Source: a virus
IMG/VR virus record: IMGVR_UViG_3300048928_000164
Span: 1 to 50,889 of that record
Length of the DNA: 50,889 nucleotides
Strand: one strand, 5' to 3'
In this document: positions 39,058 through 48,365 of the stretch, piece after piece
How the letters are laid out: each line of letters starts with the position of its first letter
How positions within the stretch are numbered: position 1 is the stretch's first letter
Program-made: the position numbers and the translations under genes
The notes under the pieces: generated by a model
Databases searched by the model: none
The model's input: the letters and a program-made list of their open reading frames with translations, nothing else
Told to the model about the DNA's origin: nothing

Positions 39058-39722
39058 AAAATCTCCGGTATTTGGTAGTTCGCCGAGAAGAACAGTCTGT
39101 CAGCTGACAAGAACGTCGCCTCGGCCTCAAGCGCGCCGTACCCAAACAAGACTATCGTGTGCGCCGGTTTAAGCTGGTTGATCTTGCATTCTAGCGTGTC
39201 ATTGCCCCAGGTCCTTAGAGCCTCACCGGCCGCTGATCGGCCTGCCCTGAAATCGATGATGGTCGTCTCGTTGGCATTGACCCGCCAGGTGTAGACCCAG
39301 TCACCGTTTGTCAGGGGATCGCCAGCCCGAGACCATCCAGCACGGAACGGTCGGAACTCAGAGATCGTGATCTCGTACCCGAGAGCCTTGGCGACAGCGA
39401 TAAAATACGCTTTCGACTGGCCGCCAGTGCTCGCCAGTTTCGAAACCAGGGCATTACGCCGGCCCTGCATTGTGCTCTCGAGTGTTCCCGCGCATTTATC
39501 TGGGAGTGCGGCAACACGCTCCCAGTCCGAAAGCAACTCTGTCGAGGTCAGCGGTAGAGCGTCGACGATCAGCTGCTCGCCTCGGCCATCGATGCGTGCC
39601 CATTCCTCAGCAAGCGCCGACAGCAGCTCATCCATGTTTGATCCGGCATCACGGGGGAAAGCCTCACCAGGCGGCATCAGCGCCTTGAGCTGTGCCTTGT
39701 AGTCGTCTCTCGTGCGAGCCAT
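39054..39722 (-). CDS. Baseplate protein, Mu gp48-like (DUF2313)
   Basis: A 222-residue protein of the Mu gp48/P2 gpI functional group. The family pattern is visible: 'LKALMPPGEAFPRDAGSNMD' near the start, 'LLSDWERVAALPDKCAGT', then 'RAGWSRAGDPLTNGDWVYTW'. It links the wedge to the fibres. Just downstream of gp47, 3 bases apart. Confidence 0.9.
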   Translation of the reverse strand: MARTRDDYKAQLKALMPPGEAFPRDAGSNMDELLSALAEEWARIDGRGEQLIVDALPLTSTELLSDWERVAALPDKCAGTLESTMQGRRNALVSKLASTGGQSKAYFIAVAKALGYEITISEFRPFRAGWSRAGDPLTNGDWVYTWRVNANETTIIDFRAGRSAAGEALRTWGNDTLECKINQLKPAHTIVLFGYGALEAEATFLSADRLFFSANYQIPEIL

Positions 39723-39725
39723 AGG

Positions 39726-40793
39726 TTAAGACGCCAGAGTCGTGAACGTGATGGTGCCGAGCGTCGCGATGTGCCCGGTAGCATGCGGCACATCCGCGGT
39801 CGGCGACGTGAAAGCGTTGTTCATTTCGCCGGCCGCGATGCTTGCCGCCTCACGCATACGGCTGATCAAGATGGTCCCGGACGGCACGGCATCGCGCACT
39901 AGCAGATCCTCAAGCTCGGCAGTTACCGCAGCCTGCACCGCGGGGGTGTTTGGTCTTATGGCGATTACAGGGTTCAGCGGGTCAGCAATAGGCGCCGCCG
40001 TGAAAAGCTCTGCGGTTACTGGCCGCCGCTCGTCAATATATTCATGGACCTCGGCAACTTTACCAGGGCTTGGGATGATTCCGCTCGGGTCATCGTCGGT
40101 AACAAACAGCACCGTTACCGTGCCCGCACCCATCTGGCGAGGGTAAACCCAAACACGCGTTACGCCAGGGACCTCGAGCCCCCACTGCACGTAGTCGGCT
40201 GCCGATCCACCTTGTGGAGGGTTTTGAATTCGCTCAAGGAGACGCGCGCGAAGCCGGTCGTCAGACTCGACGTCGACGCCTGAAGTGATGCCGCCGGCAC
40301 CAACCACCCCGGTAGATTGAACGCCACCAATTGGAGACAGCAAACTGATGCGACTGCCCGCCGGAAAGTTTGCGTCATCGCCAGCGATAAGCGCCTGCGC
40401 GCTGATGGTGGCGTTCGTGCCGACGACCGTGGCATCTGCCATGGCCTTGTACTGAACGCCGTCCTGGCGCTGGAGAATGGTTCCCGCAGGGATGGTTCCA
40501 GAGGACACCACGAAGGATACAGGGCCGACTGCGAACTCTGCCTGCTTTCTCTGGACGTCCCAGATGTCTGCCCACCGCTGCAGGAATTCGCTCTCGGCGG
40601 TGTCCGGCATGACCTGGCGGGCCACCCAATCGATATACCCATAGAGCAGGTGAGCAGTCCCGGCCTCTGCGCGCCCGAGAATGCCCAGCAGCGAGCGCCG
40701 CATCACAGCACTATCTACGCCGGCGATCCGGTTGCTGATGTCCGCGATAACGCGGTCGATGATTTCCGTCAGACTTGGACGTGCGAACGGCAT
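39726..40793 (-). CDS. Baseplate J-like wedge protein (Mu gp47)
   Basis: A 355-residue J-family wedge protein with 'VDSAVMRRSLLGILGRAEAG' and the typical core 'QGGSAADYVQWGLEVPGVTR' then 'VWVYPRQMGAGTVTVLFVTD'. It forms the baseplate wedge together with gp46 and gp48. Start overlaps the gp46 stop. Confidence 0.95.
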   Translation of the reverse strand: MPFARPSLTEIIDRVIADISNRIAGVDSAVMRRSLLGILGRAEAGTAHLLYGYIDWVARQVMPDTAESEFLQRWADIWDVQRKQAEFAVGPVSFVVSSGTIPAGTILQRQDGVQYKAMADATVVGTNATISAQALIAGDDANFPAGSRISLLSPIGGVQSTGVVGAGGITSGVDVESDDRLRARLLERIQNPPQGGSAADYVQWGLEVPGVTRVWVYPRQMGAGTVTVLFVTDDDPSGIIPSPGKVAEVHEYIDERRPVTAELFTAAPIADPLNPVIAIRPNTPAVQAAVTAELEDLLVRDAVPSGTILISRMREAASIAAGEMNNAFTSPTADVPHATGHIATLGTITFTTLAS

Positions 40794-41257
40794 CAGGGCA
40801 CCCTCTTAGCGGCTTGCGCCGCCCATTCATAATTATATCGGTAGCGAACTAGTTCGCCGCTCGGCCTGTAGATGTCGATGGTGATTTGCATCCACCCCGT
40901 GGCAATGAATACGGCGGCTACCTCAATGCGCGAGGCGACGAGATCCTCGGTCATCCACTTGAGAGCATCGCGACAATACTGCTTTGCTCTGGTGAGCGTG
41001 TTGGCTACTTGCTTTTCGCGCTTGAGCAGCCACAGCAGCGAGCCAGTGTTGTCGCCTGGCTCGTTGCCAATATCGCCCCACCAGCCACGCAAATCATCTT
41101 TCGGTAGTTCGGCCGGGATCAGGTCGGTACTCGCACGGCTGTCGGTAAACAGGCTGATAACGACACTGGTCTCGAGCCCGTCATCGCGGGCAAGGTCGAA
41201 CCCGTCGACGACGACGTCGCCCCCGAATTCACCCATCACCAGCGCAATATCCGCCAT
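40793..41257 (-). CDS. Baseplate protein, Mu gp46-like
   Basis: A 154-residue protein of the gp46 family: 'MADIALVMGEFGGDVVVDGF', then 'DDLRGWWGDIGNEPGDNTGS', with 'LLWLLKREKQ' after it, is the family core. In T4 terms it is close to gp25. Coupled to gp45 upstream and gp47 downstream by overlaps. Confidence 0.93.
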   Translation of the reverse strand: MADIALVMGEFGGDVVVDGFDLARDDGLETSVVISLFTDSRASTDLIPAELPKDDLRGWWGDIGNEPGDNTGSLLWLLKREKQVANTLTRAKQYCRDALKWMTEDLVASRIEVAAVFIATGWMQITIDIYRPSGELVRYRYNYEWAAQAAKRVP

Positions 41258-41805
41258 CAGTTAACCCCGCCTGTGCTGCTGCCTGAAACCGGATGCGTGT
41301 GACTCGCGCCGATGTTTTTGCCATTGTTCGTGATGGTGCCGGTGGTCGATACGGCGCCGGTCAAATCAGTCGGGCCATCCACCTTTAAGCTGCCCTCAAT
41401 AGTAACAGCCGATACGATTTTCATGGTAGGCGCAATCGCCTCTAAATGCTGGACTGCCTCAATTTTCACCATGTCACGCAGCAGGGTCACGCGATTGCCC
41501 AGGTCATCATAGATGCACACCTCACCCTGCTGCAGGCCGACAACTCGGAACTGTCGGTTCTCCATGGCCAGCACGATGCCCTGCTCACGGTTTCCGCCGA
41601 GGAACACCACCGCGGCGTCTGCGCCAGGGTGGGGGTGAGAGGTCATGCCGTAGTTTTGCATGCGCTCCAGGCCGTCGCGCAGCTCGTCTTTGAGCAACTC
41701 AACCTGCACTGTCTGACGACTGCCGGCGTCTGAGATCGCACGTACCACGCCCCGGGCGATGGCCATCATAATGCGTTGCTGAACGTTCCTGATTTCCCGC
41801 ATCAT
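41257..41805 (-). CDS. Baseplate spike, Mu gp45-like (gpV functional type)
   Basis: A 182-residue spike. An OB-fold start ('GVVRAISDAGSRQTVQVELL', 'AAVVFLGGNREQGIVLAM') is followed by a beta-helical end ('EGSLKVDGPTDLTGAVSTTG') and a tip with 'HTHPV', the likely iron site. It punctures the outer membrane. ATG at 41805 (ATGATG) is preferred to a longer frame inside gpP. Confidence 0.9.
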   Translation of the reverse strand: MMREIRNVQQRIMMAIARGVVRAISDAGSRQTVQVELLKDELRDGLERMQNYGMTSHPHPGADAAVVFLGGNREQGIVLAMENRQFRVVGLQQGEVCIYDDLGNRVTLLRDMVKIEAVQHLEAIAPTMKIVSAVTIEGSLKVDGPTDLTGAVSTTGTITNNGKNIGASHTHPVSGSSTGGVN

Positions 41806-42935
41806 TCTGGTGCGTCCTCCTCGCCAATAGCCTCGGCCCAGATGTTTCGGCCGCCTTTTTTCGTCTTTTTCTTCTTGCCTTTTTTGCTGTCTGGTGGTTC
41901 CGGCGAGTACGCTTGCGGGCTGCATATGTCGATCTGAGTGGTGGTTCCCTCGCTGCCGTCCGTGCCATCACGGTTAAACGTCACTTGTCGGATCAGCATT
42001 TCGCCATCCATCCGCAGCCATGGCGACTTGACGTAGACCAGCATATTCGGCAGCCACAGCTCGCCGCCTGGGGTTTGCCGCCAGCCCATCACCGTGATCT
42101 GTGCCGACGCCGATTTGCCGAGCCGCGTGTTGGCTTCCCAGGTGGCTCGCTCGAGCGCGCTGTTGGTGCTGCCGCCGGCCTCTGCGACGATCAGCATCGG
42201 CCGGTATCGTTTGATGCCGCTGTCGGTTATCCGGCCCTCGACGTGCGACTCCGTCTCCCCGTCGGTATCCTGGCTGTATGCAGCCTGGCCCTTGACGAGG
42301 TACTGACTGAACCGCTGCGAATGGTCTAGCGATCCGTTGGCCGACTTTATGTTGACGCCCTGCTCGAGAGATGTGCCCGCGCGCCGTGTGCCGGTGCGGG
42401 TCAGCAGCAGTCCGCCAGCACCATCAGGCATCACGAGCAGTTTGCGCTGCAGGCCATATCGCTCAATGGCTTCAAAGGCTGTCTCGCCTTGATTCAGCTT
42501 GATCAGCGGAATGGCTGCGCCCACGTCGACGTCTGCCCGGGCCTTGATTCCGAACGGCTCGCACAGGATCTGTGCCAGCTTGAGGACGGTGATGTTCTTC
42601 CATTCGTCAGGCTTATGCACTGCCGCGCAGTCGATCAGGTCTGACGTCTTGTCACGGCCTTGGATGTTGATGCTGTGATCGGTCGGGCTGAACGACGGCT
42701 TGAAGATGTCGACGTACCCGCTGATCATCGTCTTGCCACCAAGGCGCACCTCGCACTCATCACCCGGCAGGATAGGCCACGGCTCAAGCTGTGCAGCGGC
42801 GCCGTCCTGGCCTTCCCAGCGCTCTGTCAGCGTCACCGTGAAAGCACCAGAGGCGGCATCCATTGCGCGCGTCAAGGCCAGAGACGTCCATCCGGCATAG
42901 TTGCTGCCGTTGACCAGCAGCTCAAGGTCATCCAT
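41802..42935 (-). CDS. Baseplate hub, Mu gpP-like
   Basis: A 377-residue hub protein of the gpP/gpD group. The N-terminal part ('YAGWTSLALTRAMDAASGAF', 'VRLGGKTMISGYVDIFKPSF') and 'DKTSDLIDCAA' are typical of this family. A Lys/Gly-rich end ('KKGKKKKTKKGGRN') follows. It carries the spike and terminates the tube. Confidence 0.92.
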   Translation of the reverse strand: MDDLELLVNGSNYAGWTSLALTRAMDAASGAFTVTLTERWEGQDGAAAQLEPWPILPGDECEVRLGGKTMISGYVDIFKPSFSPTDHSINIQGRDKTSDLIDCAAVHKPDEWKNITVLKLAQILCEPFGIKARADVDVGAAIPLIKLNQGETAFEAIERYGLQRKLLVMPDGAGGLLLTRTGTRRAGTSLEQGVNIKSANGSLDHSQRFSQYLVKGQAAYSQDTDGETESHVEGRITDSGIKRYRPMLIVAEAGGSTNSALERATWEANTRLGKSASAQITVMGWRQTPGGELWLPNMLVYVKSPWLRMDGEMLIRQVTFNRDGTDGSEGTTTQIDICSPQAYSPEPPDSKKGKKKKTKKGGRNIWAEAIGEEDAPE

Positions 42936-44181
42936 CTGCCAGCACCTCTAGCGGCTCACCGCCTGGCAGGAACCCCGGGTGCCGTGGCTTGTTGCGCAGC
43001 GCGATCTCATCCGCTCGACTTGCGTCGCCGTAGACTTGGTAGGCGATAAGCAGCGATGGCAGAGTGACGCGCGGGGTGTAGCTGATCAGCTGCGGTAGTG
43101 TCTGACCTTGCTGGGGGATGCCCCTGACAACAGTGGTCTGCAGGGCGCCGATAGCCGCATAAACGCTGTCGTTCGTAGTGCTCTCGGCCTCGGCATCGAG
43201 CAGGTCAGTGATCTCTGTTCTCGCCTTGGTGGCGTCCTGAATGCTCTCGAAATCTGTCACGACCGACTCTTTCGACAGTTCGCTGATTGCGACCTGGCGC
43301 ACCAGATCGTTCAACGAGGTGTAGTTCGCGGCCTGCTGCTGGCGGCTGGGAGTTTCTGTGATGCCCTCGTAAGGGGTTGAGGTTTGATCAATCAGCCGGC
43401 GCAGCGCACGAGTTGAGTTCGCACCAGAAGCTCCAGAGCCAGGACCAGACAGCGCACTAAGCCCCGGCAAAAAGTCAGCGAATGAACCGAACCCAGAGCG
43501 AATACTGGTGATCACTCCGACAAGCCTGCTGGCTAAATCAATCGGTGCCAAAACCAAGTCGGCTGCCTCGGCCGCCAAGCTGCGCACCGAATAATAAAAG
43601 TCTGTAGCCGCGTCCAGCTCACCCGCCAAACTCACCCCGGGCGACGCCATGAAGTCGGCGAGCCCTTTGAGCTGGGACGCCGCGGCATCACGCACAAAGG
43701 CAGGAAAGCCGGTGGTTACGAACTTCTCAACGAAACCCTGCTTGGCCTCAACGGTCAGCGTGTTACCCGCTTTGCTGATGGCGTTGACGCTATCTACGGC
43801 GACGCTTGGGAACGATGCCTCGCCAGCCTCGAGGAATGTGAAAGACAAGCGGCACATGCCGCCCTCTGAGGCACTCTCGCGGACACTCAGGCCACGGCAT
43901 ACGACCGTGATCTCGCCACGGTAAGGATGCACCAGCACGCCAGGGCCAGCTGTCTCGCACGCGGCGATGACAGCATCGCGAGCAGCAAAGTAGTCCTTGC
44001 CAAGCACCAGGCCGTCGACTGTGAACTCACGACCTTTCCGGCCGAGGTCCTCAGTCTGAGGCGTGTCACGCTGGGCGTGCTCGTGGACAGCCTGGCGTCG
44101 GCCGTGCGCGCTGTCCGCGCTGTCCACCTTGAAAGGTACGCCCCGAAACGATGCGGGGCGCAGCTCATCTTTCCACGTCAT
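42928..44181 (-). CDS. DNA circulation/tail protein, Mu gpN-like
   Basis: A 417-residue protein with the N-terminal family signature 'LRPASFRGVPFKVDSADSAH', then 'GRRQAVHEHAQRDTPQTEDL'. In Mu-like phages gpN is a baseplate component also suspected in protecting or circularising DNA. Downstream of the tape measure by 12 bases and overlapping gpP. Confidence 0.92.
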   Translation of the reverse strand: MTWKDELRPASFRGVPFKVDSADSAHGRRQAVHEHAQRDTPQTEDLGRKGREFTVDGLVLGKDYFAARDAVIAACETAGPGVLVHPYRGEITVVCRGLSVRESASEGGMCRLSFTFLEAGEASFPSVAVDSVNAISKAGNTLTVEAKQGFVEKFVTTGFPAFVRDAAASQLKGLADFMASPGVSLAGELDAATDFYYSVRSLAAEAADLVLAPIDLASRLVGVITSIRSGFGSFADFLPGLSALSGPGSGASGANSTRALRRLIDQTSTPYEGITETPSRQQQAANYTSLNDLVRQVAISELSKESVVTDFESIQDATKARTEITDLLDAEAESTTNDSVYAAIGALQTTVVRGIPQQGQTLPQLISYTPRVTLPSLLIAYQVYGDASRADEIALRNKPRHPGFLPGGEPLEVLADG

Positions 44182-44193
44182 GCGGCGATTCCT

Positions 44194-45879
44194 TTAGTTC
44201 GGGGCGCCCATGGCAAACCCGAGATTGGTGTCGAACTTCGCGCCCTTGGTGCCGTCCGTGGTAACGCGGGTTCCTTGCGGTGCGTTCTTCATGTCCACGG
44301 TGACGAGTACGCGGTCGTCCTTGCCCATTGCCTGCTGGGCTGCCTGCTGGCCGATTGAAGCCGCACGCTGACCGATGTTCGCGACGGGCTGGCCGGCAGC
44401 CGGTGGTGTAGCGCCAACAGTCACCGCTGCACCGTCAATACCAAGCAGGCTCTTTGCCCATTCTGGCAGAGCCGACTGGATTGCCGCCACCGCCGCGGTG
44501 ATCTTCTCTTTCAGGATCGCGCCGAGGTCCCAGCCAAACAGGTATTTAACCAGGCCGTTGAAAGCGTCCATCATCAGAGTGACAGGGTTGTATTCCTTCC
44601 ATACCTGAACCATGCCGTTGATGATGCCGTCGGAGAATGCAGCCTTTACCGCCGCCCACTTCTCGGTAAAGTAGTCGACGATCCCATCCCAGTTATCGTA
44701 GATGACGTAGACCATGGCGGCGATGGCGGCGATGGCGGCTATGAACCAGCCAACAGGCGTGGTTGCCAGGGCCACACCTACCGCAATGATCGACTGCGCC
44801 AGCACGGCAAGAGACACGATAAGCGGCCCGCCAATGATCAGGCCGATAGCCGTCAAGGCGACATTGGCCCCCCCGAACTTATCGGTCAGCCAGTCGAGTG
44901 CGTTCATCACCGGCTTGATGCTGTCGGCGAGATCACCCATGAAACCTACGACCTTATCGATGGCTGCAGGCATGTTCTCTGCCAGGCTGCGCGCGAACTT
45001 GTCGATATAAGGCCGGTACTTGACGATGGTCTCTGTGAGCCATTTGCCCATTTGAGACAGCACCGGGATGAACGCCGAGCCGATGGTATTGCCTGCGCCA
45101 CGGATCGCAAATTTCAGCGTGTCGATGACATCGCCGAATTCCTCGCCCTCGCGCACCGCGCTATCCGAGATTACGATACCAAGCCGACGAGCCTCGGCCG
45201 ACATCTCGGACAGGCCAGCGGCACCACCGCGGATCATCGGCAACAGTTCGGTAGCGCTCTTGCCGAACACCTTGACGGCTGCCTGGGCTTGCAGTGCAGG
45301 GTCTTTAATCTTCGAGATCCGGTCGACAATGGTGTCGAACAACTCGTCGGAATTTTTGATAGTGCCGTTCGTGTTCTTGAGCTTGATACCCAGGCCCGTA
45401 AACATCTGGGTCAGGTCCTTCGACCCGGCCTTCGCTTTGCCGACCGTCAAGTTCATTTTCATCAGCGCGCCGGCCATCGTCTCGGCAGATGATCCAGTCA
45501 GCTGGGCCGCGTAGCCAAGCTCTTGGATTTTCTCACGGCTCACACCAGTACGCTCGGCCGTGTCGCCGATTGCCCCAGTTAGGTCTGCATAGGCCATTGC
45601 CATGGCCGACCCAGAGGCAAGCGCAATTGTGCCAGCGGCTACCAGCCCAGCCCCCAGCGCTACCACGTTTTTGAGTACGCCGCCGACGGCAGAGCCAACA
45701 CCTTTCAGCGAGTCGATGATCTTGGGAAAGCCTGCTCGATCAGCCAGGCCAGAGATGCGGTTACGGACCCCTGCGATGGTATTACCGAACGCCTGAACCT
45801 TCCCCGCGATACCGCGGAGAGGCCCAGAAACGTGGTCAATGGCGCGCAAGATTACGTCTAACGGGAAGGCTGCTGCCAT
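44194..45879 (-). CDS. Tape measure protein
   Basis: A 561-residue tape measure. N-terminal helical region, a TP901-like core ('LGYAAQLTGSSAETMAGALM', 'VKVFGKSATELLPMIRGGAA'), and hydrophobic stretches around residues 350-400 ('LIIGGPLIVSLAVLAQSIIA') where the protein may insert into the host membrane. It sets tail length. ATG at 45879 is chosen for its GAGGAG site 8 bases upstream; this start lies inside the frameshifted end of the chaperone gene. Confidence 0.93.
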   Translation of the reverse strand: MAAAFPLDVILRAIDHVSGPLRGIAGKVQAFGNTIAGVRNRISGLADRAGFPKIIDSLKGVGSAVGGVLKNVVALGAGLVAAGTIALASGSAMAMAYADLTGAIGDTAERTGVSREKIQELGYAAQLTGSSAETMAGALMKMNLTVGKAKAGSKDLTQMFTGLGIKLKNTNGTIKNSDELFDTIVDRISKIKDPALQAQAAVKVFGKSATELLPMIRGGAAGLSEMSAEARRLGIVISDSAVREGEEFGDVIDTLKFAIRGAGNTIGSAFIPVLSQMGKWLTETIVKYRPYIDKFARSLAENMPAAIDKVVGFMGDLADSIKPVMNALDWLTDKFGGANVALTAIGLIIGGPLIVSLAVLAQSIIAVGVALATTPVGWFIAAIAAIAAMVYVIYDNWDGIVDYFTEKWAAVKAAFSDGIINGMVQVWKEYNPVTLMMDAFNGLVKYLFGWDLGAILKEKITAAVAAIQSALPEWAKSLLGIDGAAVTVGATPPAAGQPVANIGQRAASIGQQAAQQAMGKDDRVLVTVDMKNAPQGTRVTTDGTKGAKFDTNLGFAMGAPN

Positions 45880-46297
45880 TGGTTCCACTCCTCAACACGC
45901 TCGAGCCAGAACTCGAGGTCGTCTAAATCAAACTCCCAGACCTCGGACGGCTGGACATGCATAACCTTCGTGATGACGGTTACGGCGCTTTGCCAGTCCC
46001 GAGGTGCTTGAACAAAAAACTGTTCGCTTCCTGAATGATTTCAGACTGGTCTTTCTCGCTGAACTCCTCGATGGTGGACACCGGAAGGCCGACCATTTTA
46101 GATGCCAGGTCGATCAGCGTGTCGAATTCGAAGTTGATCGACACGCCGCCAGCACCATCAGCACCGGCACGCACGGCGCAGCCACGCAAGTATTTGAGCT
46201 TGCGCTTGATGATTACCTCGGTGATGACCTCGGCCTTTTCACCAGTGCCAATGCGGACCTCTTCGGTCAGTTCGTAGATGCGTTCTTTAGCAGTCAT
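45858..46297 (-). CDS. Tail assembly chaperone, -1 frameshift fusion product
   Basis: A second product formed when ribosomes shift -1 on T TTT TTG (46019-46013): the first 95 codons of the chaperone continue in another frame for 51 more codons, to a stop at 45858, giving about 146 residues. The added part, with 'VMHVQPSEVWEFDLDDLEFW' and 'LERVEEWNQWQ', has the acidic-aromatic pattern of Mu gp41'/lambda gpGT extensions. Such pairs coat the tape measure during tail assembly. Confidence 0.82.
45980..46297 (-). CDS. Tail assembly chaperone (Mu gp41-like), unshifted product
   Basis: A 105-residue protein between the tube and tape measure genes. Family pattern: 'VIIKRKLKYLRGCAVRAGAD' followed by 'LIDLASKMVGLPVSTIEEFS' and 'DQSEIIQEANSFLFKHLG'. 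It is the short form of the G/GT-type chaperone pair. Start overlaps the tube stop (ATGA-type). Confidence 0.9.
   Translation of the reverse strand: MTAKERIYELTEEVRIGTGEKAEVITEVIIKRKLKYLRGCAVRAGADGAGGVSINFEFDTLIDLASKMVGLPVSTIEEFSEKDQSEIIQEANSFLFKHLGTGKAP
46013..46019 (-). promoter_or_regulatory. Programmed -1 frameshift site T TTT TTG
   Basis: The heptamer fits X-XXY-YYZ in the chaperone's reading frame (codons AGT-TTT-TTG), 12 codons before its stop. The -1 frame downstream is open for 51 codons and encodes the expected chaperone extension. Confidence 0.82.
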
Positions 46298-46665
46298 TAA
46301 CGAATTTCCTCTGCGCTGAGACCTTCAAAACGGACGGCTACGTTGCCTTCCTCGGTGTTGCCCGTACCTTCGCCGGCGTACCAGCCCTCACGCAGTACGA
46401 TGACCTTGCCGTTCGCAAGCTCGAGCGTGATGGTGGCCTCGTCGGTGAGGATCAACGCCTCGAGGCTCATGCCGCGATGGTCGGTGATCTCGCCCTCGAT
46501 GAACGGGATCTGAACTACTTCCTTGTAACCGTGCACCACGTCGGCGCCGATCACGCCGTCACGCTTTGGTGCGCCGAGGTTGTAGGTGAAGTTGCCTTTT
46601 GCTTTGACGAGGTCGCCGTCGATCTTGAGCGCGATCAGGCCGCCGACGCGATTTTTTCCTGACAT
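46297..46665 (-). CDS. Tail tube protein (Mu gpM-like)
   Basis: A 122-residue tube subunit: 'NRVGGLIALKIDGDLVKAKG', 'PKRDGVIGADVVHGYKEVVQ' and 'ALILTDEATITLELANGKVI' are typical of Mu-type tubes. It forms the inner channel of the contractile tail. Downstream of the sheath gene. Confidence 0.93.
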   Translation of the reverse strand: MSGKNRVGGLIALKIDGDLVKAKGNFTYNLGAPKRDGVIGADVVHGYKEVVQIPFIEGEITDHRGMSLEALILTDEATITLELANGKVIVLREGWYAGEGTGNTEEGNVAVRFEGLSAEEIR

Positions 46666-46698
46666 GTCGATGTTCTCCGATTGGTGCAGCTCCGTCTG

Positions 46699-48171
46699 TT
46701 ACAGACGGAACTGGATCTTGTTGGCGATGATGCGCAACTGGTTGACGAGGTTCGGCGGCAGCAGCATATCCAAACGGTTCGGGTCGCTGGCATTGCGCTC
46801 GCCGACGAGGTTGGTCTTGAAGTCGTCGACGTTCTCGACCAGCGCCAGGGTTTCCCACTCGCGAGCCTTGACCACGGCCTCGGCCTTCATAACGCTAGGG
46901 GTTACCACTGCCTGCCCAGCACCGTAGCGAGTGCCGTCGTCAGCCAGCTTGTGACGAGGGTACTTGCGCTTTACGTAGTCGCGCCAGTCGTGGCGGATGT
47001 ACATCAGCGTGAACAGCGTCTCGACGTCCAGATAGCTAGTATCGCTGGCACCGTTGGCGCTTTCCTTGTAGGTGGTGATAAGGCGCTCGGTACGCATGAT
47101 GCCGCCGGCGTCGACGTAGGTGGTCGCGATGCCGTCAAACAAAAGCATGTTTTGCTCTTGCTTGGTCAGGCGGTCAGCCTCGTTTGCAGGCAAGCACCAC
47201 TTGTATTCCAGCGTTTGCACCGGACGCGCCGGGTCGATCGACAGGTAGTACGCGCCGATGGCCATGGTCTCGGCCGCCTTCTCGTACGCCGGCATAGGCT
47301 CTGCCACCGACATGACGATGCTGAGGTGCGGGCTGTTGCGGCTTTCGCCCAGCGCAGCGAGCTGGCCCTGCGTGCCGTTGAGGGCGGCAAAAGCATGACC
47401 CTCAATCTCGCGATCCCAGGCGAATCGGCTAGCCAGTTCGCCCTCGACGATAACGAGGTTTGCGGCATCGGTGTACGGAATGGCCCAGGTGTGGAACCAA
47501 GTATCACCCAGCGCAGCCATGGCATCAGAAAGGTCAGGGTTCGCGACACCGCCAGCCATGGCAGTGATGGCGGCAGTGATACCTGGCGCGGTTTCTTCGC
47601 CGACGTAGTAGTTCAGGCGAATGTCGAGGCCGTTGGCAGCTTCGCCTTTGTTGCGAGCGGTGACGGTCACCACGCTGGCCAGCACGGACGCAGTGACCGG
47701 AAGGTCGGCGCTTGCATTGATAGCCGCAGACACGGACGTAGCCACAGCAGCAGAAGCGGCGCCAGAGGCCACACCTACACGAACACGGCGACCGGCGATC
47801 ATCAGGTTGATCGCGCCCGCAGAAGTTGCTGCGCCGCCGAAAGTGATGGTAGCCGTCGCAGCAGCGGCAGCTGCATCATCTACGACCGACATGACTACCA
47901 ACTCGGTGTAAGAGTCTTGAGTCAGCGCGGCACGGATCATGCCAGCCAGCATAGAGCCCTTGCCGTACAGAGTGTCGCCCTGCTCAGGACTGGTAACGCG
48001 GTCCATCGTCAGGGGTGAGGCGCTGCCTGCGGCGAGCTTCTGGCCAATGATCAGGCGTCGATACGTGATCGACTGCGGGCCGCTGACGGCCTGGGAATTG
48101 TCGATTTCCGTGTACACGCCAGGCTGGCGAAGGGTGCCCGGGCCTGGAATGCTATTGAAAGAAATGGCCAT
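46699..48171 (-). CDS. Tail sheath protein (Mu gpL-like)
   Basis: A 490-residue sheath. 'PGTLRQPGVYTEIDNSQAVS' at the N-terminus and 'DVETLFTLMYIRHDWRDYVK' followed by 'DDGTRYGAGQAVVTPSVMKA' near the C-terminus are the sheath family's linking arms. Contraction drives the tube through the outer membrane. Abuts DUF2635. Confidence 0.96.
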   Translation of the reverse strand: MAISFNSIPGPGTLRQPGVYTEIDNSQAVSGPQSITYRRLIIGQKLAAGSASPLTMDRVTSPEQGDTLYGKGSMLAGMIRAALTQDSYTELVVMSVVDDAAAAAATATITFGGAATSAGAINLMIAGRRVRVGVASGAASAAVATSVSAAINASADLPVTASVLASVVTVTARNKGEAANGLDIRLNYYVGEETAPGITAAITAMAGGVANPDLSDAMAALGDTWFHTWAIPYTDAANLVIVEGELASRFAWDREIEGHAFAALNGTQGQLAALGESRNSPHLSIVMSVAEPMPAYEKAAETMAIGAYYLSIDPARPVQTLEYKWCLPANEADRLTKQEQNMLLFDGIATTYVDAGGIMRTERLITTYKESANGASDTSYLDVETLFTLMYIRHDWRDYVKRKYPRHKLADDGTRYGAGQAVVTPSVMKAEAVVKAREWETLALVENVDDFKTNLVGERNASDPNRLDMLLPPNLVNQLRIIANKIQFRL

Positions 48172-48365
48172 TATTTGGCGCCTCCTTTTTCTGGTTTGTC
48201 AGCCGATGGCGTCACGACCTCGACCACGTCGCCGGCGCTCATCTTGCGGCGCCAGTACGAGTTGAACTCTACCAGCTCGCCATTCGGATCGAGCGGGCGC
48301 TTGTCCTCGCCTGGGTGGCGCACAAGGCGGCCACTGGCCGGCCTCAAGGTTCGTTGTTCGCTCAT
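48171..48365 (-). CDS. DUF2635 protein (Mu gp38-like)
   Basis: A 64-residue protein, 'RTLRPASGRLVRHPGEDKRP' and 'SYWRRKMSAGDVVEV' being the family's hallmark. Always located directly before the sheath gene in Mu-like tails; role unclear. Overlaps both neighbours. Confidence 0.9.
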   Translation of the reverse strand: MSEQRTLRPASGRLVRHPGEDKRPLDPNGELVEFNSYWRRKMSAGDVVEVVTPSADKPEKGGAK

